Shown here: one piece after another, positions 15,943-20,070 of the stretch
Layout of the letters: each line of letters starts with the position of its first letter
Position numbering within the stretch: position 1 is the stretch's first letter
NCBI GenBank assembly: GCA_015490395.1
Contig: WFXX01000287.1
Coordinates: forward strand, 1-20,070
Direction: 5' to 3'
DNA: 20,070 nucleotides
Origin: Gammaproteobacteria bacterium
GTDB lineage: Bacteria > Pseudomonadota > Gammaproteobacteria > DRLM01
Notes under the pieces: generated by a model
What the model was told of the DNA's origin: nothing
The model's database searches: none
The model's input: the letters and a program-made list of their open reading frames with translations, nothing else
Position numbers and translations under genes: made by a program

Positions 15943-15979
15943 GTGACGCGGTGCACGCCGCGGACGTGACCGGCGTCAC
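15943..15979. promoter_or_regulatory. Two tandem GTGA-N6-(T/G)CAC palindromes
   Basis: Site A is GTGACCGGCGTCAC at 15966-15979, a perfect GTGA-N6-TCAC dyad inside the 16-base palindrome CGTGACCGGCGTCACG. Site B is GTGACGCGGTGCAC at 15943-15956, the same with one mismatch. They are 23 bases apart start to start, about two helical turns, in the only sizeable gap before the pilus operon. The core resembles CRP/Vfr/FNR-type sites (TGTGA-N6-TCACA), though the flanking T/A is lost. Site A also lies 11 bases past the MidA stop and could instead be a short terminator stem without a T-tract. Confidence 0.35.
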
Positions 15980-15990
15980 GGAACGGGCCG

Positions 15991-17184
15991 TCAGAGGCGG
16001 GGGCGATGATCCAGAAGCCGGAAACCCGGCAGCGGCCCGCCCGGGCCCCGTCGCAAGGCCAGGACCTTGAACAGCTCCCCCATCTCATGGGGGAGGGTCA
16101 GCCGCTTGGCCGCCTGAGCCAGACGCAAACGCTCGGGCTCCGGTGCTCCGGTCAGCAGCTCCCCGAGCCCAGCGTCAGCCAGAAAGGCCCCCTGGGGGGT
16201 GAAGCCAGCCACCTCCAGGCCGGCCTCGACGCCGGCCTCGGCGAGGGCGGTGAAGTCTACGTGGGCGGTCAGGTCCTGCAGGCCCACCAGCACCAGCGGG
16301 TCGGGATGGGCCCGGTGGCGGTAGTGGCACATGAGGGTGCCCTCGGCACGTTGGGGATGGTAGTACTCGTGACGAGGGAAGCCATAGTCGATGAGCAGCA
16401 TCAGCCCCCGCTCCAGGGCCTGGCCCAAGGTCCGCACCCAGGTCTCGGCGACCAGGCCCACCTCGGAGGCGTAAGGCCTAGGGAGCCCCGCCGCCAGGGC
16501 CCGGACCCGCTGCGCCAGGTGCGTATCCTCCAGGGGCAGGCGCGCCCAGGCGAAGCGCCCCCCCTCCCAGGTCACCCCAAGCTCCCAGGCGCCCTCCTCA
16601 TCCAGGAGAAAGCGGTGGCAGGGCAGGGCGTCCAGCAGCTCGTTGGCCACCACCACCCCGTGTAGCCGCTCCGGAGGGGCTTGGAGCCAACGGACCCTCG
16701 TGGCGAGCGTCGGATGCTCCAGGGCCAAGCGGGCCTCTTGCCGGGCCCGGAGGGCGGGGCTGAGCTCCAGGATCAGATAGGCCTCCGGCAGGGCCCCCAG
16801 GGCCTGCAGCTCGCCGAGCAGCGTCACGGCCAAGGCGCCGCTGCCGGCCCCCGCCTCCAGCACCACCCCGCCCCCCGCCTGCTCCAGGGCCACGGCCACC
16901 GTGCGGGCCAGGCAGCGGCCGAAGAGGGGGGAGAGCTCTGGCGCGGTGACGAAGTCCCCCCCTTCGCCCAGAACTGGTCCCGCGGCGTAGTAGCCCAGCC
17001 CGGGGGCGTAGAGGGCCTCGGCCATGTACCGGTGGAAGGGCAGGGCCCCGCCGGCCTCGGCCATCAGCGCCCGCAGCCGCGCGGTCAGGCGAGCGCTGCG
17101 TGCCCGCTCCTCCTGGGCTGGCTCCGGCAGGCCGGGCGGCGGCGTTGTCGGCCCTCCCTCGGCGGACCTAGAATGCTGATTCAC
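15991..17184 (-). CDS. MidA-family SAM-dependent methyltransferase (NDUFAF7-like)
   Basis: A 397-residue protein of the MidA (COG1565, DUF185) family, related to mitochondrial NDUFAF7, which methylates an arginine of a complex I subunit; bacterial substrates are not established. Motifs, numbered from the GTG: FHRYMAEALYAPGLGYYA at 50-67, GDFVTAPELSPLFGR at 76-90, the SAM-binding VLEAGAGSGALA at 108-119, and ANELLDALPCHRF at 180-192, with LLIDYGFPRHEYY later. The start is uncertain. The GTG at 17182-17184 has AGGGAG just upstream; an ATG at 17206-17208 would add 8 residues and overlap the divergent gene's start codon. It is divergent from the pteridine reductase with a 22-base gap. The motifs make the family secure. 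Confidence 0.88.
   Translation of the reverse strand: MNQHSRSAEGGPTTPPPGLPEPAQEERARSARLTARLRALMAEAGGALPFHRYMAEALYAPGLGYYAAGPVLGEGGDFVTAPELSPLFGRCLARTVAVALEQAGGGVVLEAGAGSGALAVTLLGELQALGALPEAYLILELSPALRARQEARLALEHPTLATRVRWLQAPPERLHGVVVANELLDALPCHRFLLDEEGAWELGVTWEGGRFAWARLPLEDTHLAQRVRALAAGLPRPYASEVGLVAETWVRTLGQALERGLMLLIDYGFPRHEYYHPQRAEGTLMCHYRHRAHPDPLVLVGLQDLTAHVDFTALAEAGVEAGLEVAGFTPQGAFLADAGLGELLTGAPEPERLRLAQAAKRLTLPHEMGELFKVLALRRGPGGPLPGFRLLDHRPRL
17145..17174 (+). promoter_or_regulatory. Candidate sigma-70 promoter of the pteridine reductase
   Basis: TTGTCG at 17145-17150 and TAGAAT at 17169-17174 are spaced 18 bases apart and match the -35 and -10 consensus at four and five of six positions. 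Transcription would begin near 17181, leaving a leader of about 25 bases before the ATG at 17207. The element lies within the 5' codons of the divergent MidA gene. Confidence 0.35.
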
Positions 17185-17206
17185 GGCTCCCTGCTTCCGC
17201 TCGCCC

Positions 17207-17980
17207 ATGCCCGCGCCCACCGAGCCCAATAGCGCGGTGGCCCCATCCGAGGCGCCCGTGGCGCTGGTCACCGGCGCCGCCCACCGGGTAGGGGCGGCCA
17301 TCGTGCGCCACCTGCACGCCACCGGCTACCGGGTGCTCATCCATTACCGCCGCTCGGCGGCGCCGGCCCAGGCCCTGGCCGAGGAGCTGGAGGGGCTGCG
17401 GCCGGGCTCGGCCCGCACCCTGGCGGCGGAGCTGCTGGATACAGCCGCCCTGCCCGGGCTGGTGGAGCGAGCCCGGGCGGCCTGGGGGCGGCTGGACGCC
17501 CTGGTCAACAACGCCTCCGTCTTCTACCCCACGCCCCTCGGGGCCATCGAGGAGCGCCACTGGGAGGAGCTCCTGGGCACCAACCTCAAGGCGCCCCTCT
17601 TTCTGGCTCAGGCCGCGGCACCGGAGCTGCGGCGGCGGCGGGGGGCCATCGTCAATATCGTGGATATCCACGCCGAGCGGCCCCTGAAGGGGCACCCCGT
17701 CTACAGCGTGGCCAAGGCGGGCCTGGCCATGCTCACCCGGAGCCTGGCCCGGGAGCTGGGACCGGAGGTGCGGGTCAACGGCGTGGCCCCGGGCGCCATC
17801 CTGTGGCCCGAGCAGGGGCTGGACGAGGCCCAGCGCCGGGAGATCGTGGCGCGCACCGCCCTCAAGCGCCGGGGCGAGCCGGCGGATGTGGCCCGGGCGG
17901 TGCTCTTCCTGCTGCGGGACGCCCCCTACGTGACGGGCCAGATCCTGGCCGTGGATGGGGGCCGCTCCCTGGGCCAGTAG
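17207..17980 (+). CDS. Pteridine reductase, short-chain dehydrogenase family (FolM/PTR1-like)
   Basis: A 257-residue SDR enzyme expected to use NADPH to reduce dihydropterins or dihydrofolate in the cytoplasm. The Rossmann motif TGAAHRVG is at 22-29. HYRRSAAPAQALAEEL at 46-61 resembles the NADPH-selecting region of Leishmania PTR1. NNASVFYPTPL is at 101-111. The catalytic set is D153, Y166 and K170, with Asp where ordinary SDRs have Ser; the 13- and 4-residue spacings equal D181/Y194/K198 of PTR1. VNGVAPGAILWPE and a C-terminal VDGGRSL complete the fold. Its neighbours folK and folB (convergent) belong to the same pterin pathway. There is no clear Shine-Dalgarno before the ATG. FolM-type dihydromonapterin reductase activity is the main alternative within the same group. 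Confidence 0.88.
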   Translation: MPAPTEPNSAVAPSEAPVALVTGAAHRVGAAIVRHLHATGYRVLIHYRRSAAPAQALAEELEGLRPGSARTLAAELLDTAALPGLVERARAAWGRLDALVNNASVFYPTPLGAIEERHWEELLGTNLKAPLFLAQAAAPELRRRRGAIVNIVDIHAERPLKGHPVYSVAKAGLAMLTRSLARELGPEVRVNGVAPGAILWPEQGLDEAQRREIVARTALKRRGEPADVARAVLFLLRDAPYVTGQILAVDGGRSLGQ

Positions 17981-18000
17981 CGGCACCGGCAGAGGGATCC

Positions 18001-18522
18001 TCACAGCCCCTCCAGGTGCACCGGCCGCAGGGCCGGCGCCCGCGGGCGCATGGCCGCCCACAGCTCACCCAGGGTCCGGCCCGCGGTGGGATGCACCAGC
18101 TCCGGGGCCAGCTCGGCCAGGGGGCCCAGCACGAAGGCCTGCTCCAGGATCTCCGGGCGGGGCAGCCGCAGGGCAGGATCGTCGCGCACCTGCGCACCGT
18201 AGAGCAGCAAGTCCAGATCCAGCGTGCGGGGGCCGAAGCGGGGGCCATCCCGGCGACGCCCGGCCGCCACCTCCAGCTCCCGCAGGCAGGCCGCCACGGC
18301 CTCAGGGGGCTCGGCGGTTCGAAAGCCCACCACCAGGTTGTAGAAGGGGTCGCCCGAGAAGCCCACTGCCTCGGTCTCGTACACCGAGGAGAGGCGACAG
18401 GGACCGAAACGGTGGCGCAGCCCACTCACCGCAGCCCGCACGTGCCGCTCCCGGTCCACGTTGCTGCCCACGCTCACGTAGACGGCCACTGGAGCGGCGA
18501 TAGGGCCAGCGGCAGCGCTCAT
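18001..18522 (-). CDS. folK: 2-amino-4-hydroxy-6-hydroxymethyldihydropteridine diphosphokinase (HPPK)
   Basis: A 173-residue FolK that transfers pyrophosphate from ATP to 6-hydroxymethyl-7,8-dihydropterin in folate synthesis. YVSVGSNVDRERH at 15-27 is the N-terminal signature. SSVYETEAVGFSGDPFYNLV at 45-64 forms the pterin pocket. The HPPK signature FGPRTLDLDLLLYG at 96-109 contains the magnesium-binding pair D102 and D104. LPRPEILEQAFVLGPLAELAPEL near 120-142 is typical. It starts 2 bases after the folB stop, so the two are one transcription unit, and it converges on the pteridine reductase 20 bases away. Length is close to the family norm, with about 12 extra N-terminal residues. Confidence 0.93.
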   Translation of the reverse strand: MSAAAGPIAAPVAVYVSVGSNVDRERHVRAAVSGLRHRFGPCRLSSVYETEAVGFSGDPFYNLVVGFRTAEPPEAVAACLRELEVAAGRRRDGPRFGPRTLDLDLLLYGAQVRDDPALRLPRPEILEQAFVLGPLAELAPELVHPTAGRTLGELWAAMRPRAPALRPVHLEGL

Positions 18523-18524
18523 GC

Positions 18525-18902
18525 CTATGCCACCGGGCCGCCGGGGTCCGGCCGACGGCCCCGCTCGATGATCACGCCCACGTCCCGGGCCCCACGCACG
18601 GCCCCCTGCTTGTTCACCCGCAGCCTAAGCCACGGCACCCCAAACTCCTCCAGGATCAGGGCCGCCACCCGTTCGGCCAGGGTCTCCACCAGCTGGAAGC
18701 GGCTCTCGGCCACGAAGGCCTGCACCCGCTTGGCGATGGCCTTGTAGTCCACCGCATCCTCCAGACGGTCCGTGGCCGCGGCCCGAGCCACGTCGGCGGC
18801 CAGCTCCAGGTCCAGGATCACCGCCTGGCGCACCCGCCGCTCCCAGGGAAAGACCCCGATCACCGTCTCGATGCGCAGCCCGTGCAGGTATACAATGTCC
18901 AT
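18525..18902 (-). CDS. folB: Dihydroneopterin aldolase
   Basis: A 125-residue FolB that cleaves (and epimerises) 7,8-dihydroneopterin to 6-hydroxymethyldihydropterin and glycolaldehyde, the step just before FolK. It aligns well with E. coli FolB: MDIVYLHGLRIETVIGVFPW at 1-20 with E21, VDYKAIA with Y53, RFQLVETLAE with E73, and the catalytic-lysine region VNKQGAVRGARDVGVIIERG with K98. The open frame runs 34 codons further upstream, but homologs start at this MDI. A G-rich run about 6 bases upstream would be the ribosome site. It is the first gene of folB-folK and is divergent from plsY across 91 bases. Confidence 0.94.
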   Translation of the reverse strand: MDIVYLHGLRIETVIGVFPWERRVRQAVILDLELAADVARAAATDRLEDAVDYKAIAKRVQAFVAESRFQLVETLAERVAALILEEFGVPWLRLRVNKQGAVRGARDVGVIIERGRRPDPGGPVA

Positions 18903-18908
18903 AGCTCG

Positions 18909-18922
18909 CCCCCCGGCGGGGG
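18909..18922 (-). promoter_or_regulatory. Hairpin over the folB ribosome binding site
   Basis: CCCCC at 18909-18913 and GGGGG at 18918-18922 form a 5-bp GC stem with a 4-base loop. On the folB (minus) strand the inner G-run is the only Shine-Dalgarno-like sequence, ending 6 bases before the ATG, so the stem could mask it. A -10-like TATAGT on the minus strand at 18925-18930, just upstream, is the best promoter hint, but its start point would fall within or past the hairpin. Confidence 0.3.
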
Positions 18923-18993
18923 ATACTATAGCCCGGGCGCCCTCGAGCGTTCCTGCCGCCAGCGGCTTATCCTTCGCGATCACAGCCCAGACC

Positions 18994-19620
18994 ATGAGCG
19001 CCACCCCCGCCCCGGTGCTGAGCCTGCTCCTGATCCCGGCCGCCTACCTGGCAGGAAGCCTCTCCACGGCCATCCTGCTAAGCCGCCTTTGGGGCCTACC
19101 AGACCCCCGGCAGGCGGGCTCGGGCAACCCGGGGGCCACCAACGTGCTGCGCTTGGCGGGCCGGCGGGCGGCGGCGTGGGTCTTGCTAGGGGACCTGCTC
19201 AAGGGGCTGGCACCCGTGCTGGCAGCACGGGCCCTGGGGGCGGGCGAGGCCGTGACGGCGGCCGTGGGGGTGGCCGCCTTCCTGGGGCACCTCTATCCTC
19301 TCTGGTTCGGCTTCCGCGGCGGCAAGGGCGTGGCCACCTCCCTGGGGGTGCTGTTCGGCTGGAGCTGGCCCGTGGCCCTGGGCGCCCTGGGCCTCTGGCT
19401 CACGGTGGCCGCCCTCACCCGCTATTCCTCCCTAGCAGCCCTGTGCGCCGCTGCCGCCGCTCCCTTGCTGATGGTAGCGGCGGAAGGCCCCGGCCTGCTG
19501 GCCGGTGCCACCCTGCTCCTCTCGGCCTGGCTGGCCTGGCGGCACCGGGGCAATGTCCGCCGCCTGCTGGCGGGGACGGAGGGTCGCATCGGCGAGCGGG
19601 AGCCGGCGGGCCGGGGCTGA
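18994..19620 (+). CDS. plsY: Glycerol-3-phosphate acyltransferase PlsY
   Basis: A 208-residue inner-membrane enzyme that acylates the sn-1 position of glycerol-3-phosphate using acyl-phosphate made by PlsX, the first step of phospholipid synthesis. Family motif 1 is AYLAGSLSTAILLSRLWGLP and SGNPGATNVLR (about 17-53). Motif 2 is GHLYPLWFGFRGGKGVATSLG (98-118), and motif 3 is WRHRGNVRRLLAGTE (182-196). Five hydrophobic segments fit the known topology. The frame is open further upstream across folB, but the ATG at 18994 gives the normal N-terminus. No clear Shine-Dalgarno is present. It is convergent with hemB, with 19 bases between the stops. Confidence 0.94.
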   Translation: MSATPAPVLSLLLIPAAYLAGSLSTAILLSRLWGLPDPRQAGSGNPGATNVLRLAGRRAAAWVLLGDLLKGLAPVLAARALGAGEAVTAAVGVAAFLGHLYPLWFGFRGGKGVATSLGVLFGWSWPVALGALGLWLTVAALTRYSSLAALCAAAAAPLLMVAAEGPGLLAGATLLLSAWLAWRHRGNVRRLLAGTEGRIGEREPAGRG

Positions 19621-19639
19621 GAACGCTCCCAGGGCGCCC

Positions 19640-20070
19640 TCAGCCCTCCCGCAGCCAGCGGGCCGCCTGCACTGCGTAATAGGTCAGGACACCGTCCGCA
19701 CCGGCCCGCCGGAAGCCCAGCAGGGCCTCCAGCACCACCGCCCGCTCCTCCAGCCAGCCCCGCTCGGCGGCGGCCTTGAGCATGGCGTACTCGCCGCTGA
19801 CCTGGTAGACGAAGGTGGGCACCCGGAAGCGCTCCTTCACCCGCCGCACCACGTCCAGGTAGGGCATCCCGGGCTTGACCATCACCATGTCGGCCCCCTC
19901 CTGCAGGTCCAGGGCCACCTCGTGGAGGGCCTCGTCGGCGTTGCCGGGGTCCATCTGATAGGTGTGCTTGCCCGCTCCCCCCAGATTGGCGGCCGAGCCC
20001 ACTGCCTCCCGGAAGGGACCGTAGTAGCTGGAGGCGTACTTGGCCGAGTACGCCAGGATGCGGGTATGCA
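19640..20070 (-). CDS. hemB: Porphobilinogen synthase (delta-aminolevulinic acid dehydratase), C-terminal part
   Basis: The C-terminal 142 or so codons of HemB, which condenses two 5-aminolevulinate molecules into porphobilinogen for heme and other tetrapyrroles. The gene runs off the right edge at 20070. SAKYASSYYGPFREAVGSAA carries one active-site lysine (codon 20039-20041). MVMVKPGMPYLDVV carries the Schiff-base lysine (codon 19874-19876). TYQMDPGNADEAL lies between them, and VYQVSGEYAMLKAAAERGWL and DGVLTYYAVQAARWL complete the barrel. All are diagnostic. No internal start should be used; the true start lies outside the window. Confidence 0.96.
   Translation of the reverse strand, partial: HTRILAYSAKYASSYYGPFREAVGSAANLGGAGKHTYQMDPGNADEALHEVALDLQEGADMVMVKPGMPYLDVVRRVKERFRVPTFVYQVSGEYAMLKAAAERGWLEERAVVLEALLGFRRAGADGVLTYYAVQAARWLREG

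Noticed and set aside
18903..19004. N-terminal extension of FolB, and the plus-strand extension of PlsY back to 18772
   Set aside because: Homologs begin at MDI and at the ATG at 18994 respectively; the extensions have no family similarity.

Overview
The window is about 20 kb of very GC-rich DNA, densely packed with genes and showing the strong third-position G/C bias that throws long false ORFs on the opposite strand. Gene content points to a free-living, Gram-negative gammaproteobacterium: RND efflux, a Pseudomonas-type minor pilin operon with PilY1, DegQ, and MidA, FolB, FolK, PlsY and HemB core genes. I cannot name the species. I see no mobile element, tRNA, rRNA or CRISPR array, and no gene-free stretch over 300 bases.

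Layout. (1) Bases 1-3138, plus strand: the last codons of an RND periplasmic adaptor, then a complete RND inner-membrane pump. (2) Bases 3318-5244, minus strand: a PsiE-like membrane protein followed 7 bases later by a DegQ-type periplasmic protease. (3) Bases 5327-15801, minus strand: a continuous type IV pilus minor pilin operon read fimU-pilV-pilW-pilX-pilY1-pilY1-(pilY2-like)-pilE, with small gaps or 4-base ATGA/GTGA overlaps. (4) Bases 15991-20070: a housekeeping block with a MidA-family methyltransferase (minus), a pteridine reductase (plus), folB-folK (minus), plsY (plus) and the 3' part of hemB (minus).

How it works together. The prepilin-like proteins FimU, PilV, PilW, PilX and PilE should form the priming tip complex of the type IV pilus. 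The large secreted PilY1 proteins should cap it as adhesin and mechanosensor. The most distinctive feature is that this operon carries two full-length, clearly paralogous pilY1 genes in tandem. Both have an intact VWA metal site, a propeller calcium loop and additional EF-hand-like loops. The small protein between the second PilY1 and PilE sits where PilY2 lies in Pseudomonas. In the last block, the SDR enzyme carries the Asp-Tyr-Lys pattern of pteridine reductases, fitting its place beside folB and folK.

I did not find a wholly new system. The tandem PilY1 pair, its locally near-identical DNA segment, the extra calcium-type loops, and paired palindromes upstream of the pilus operon are the parts most worth checking.
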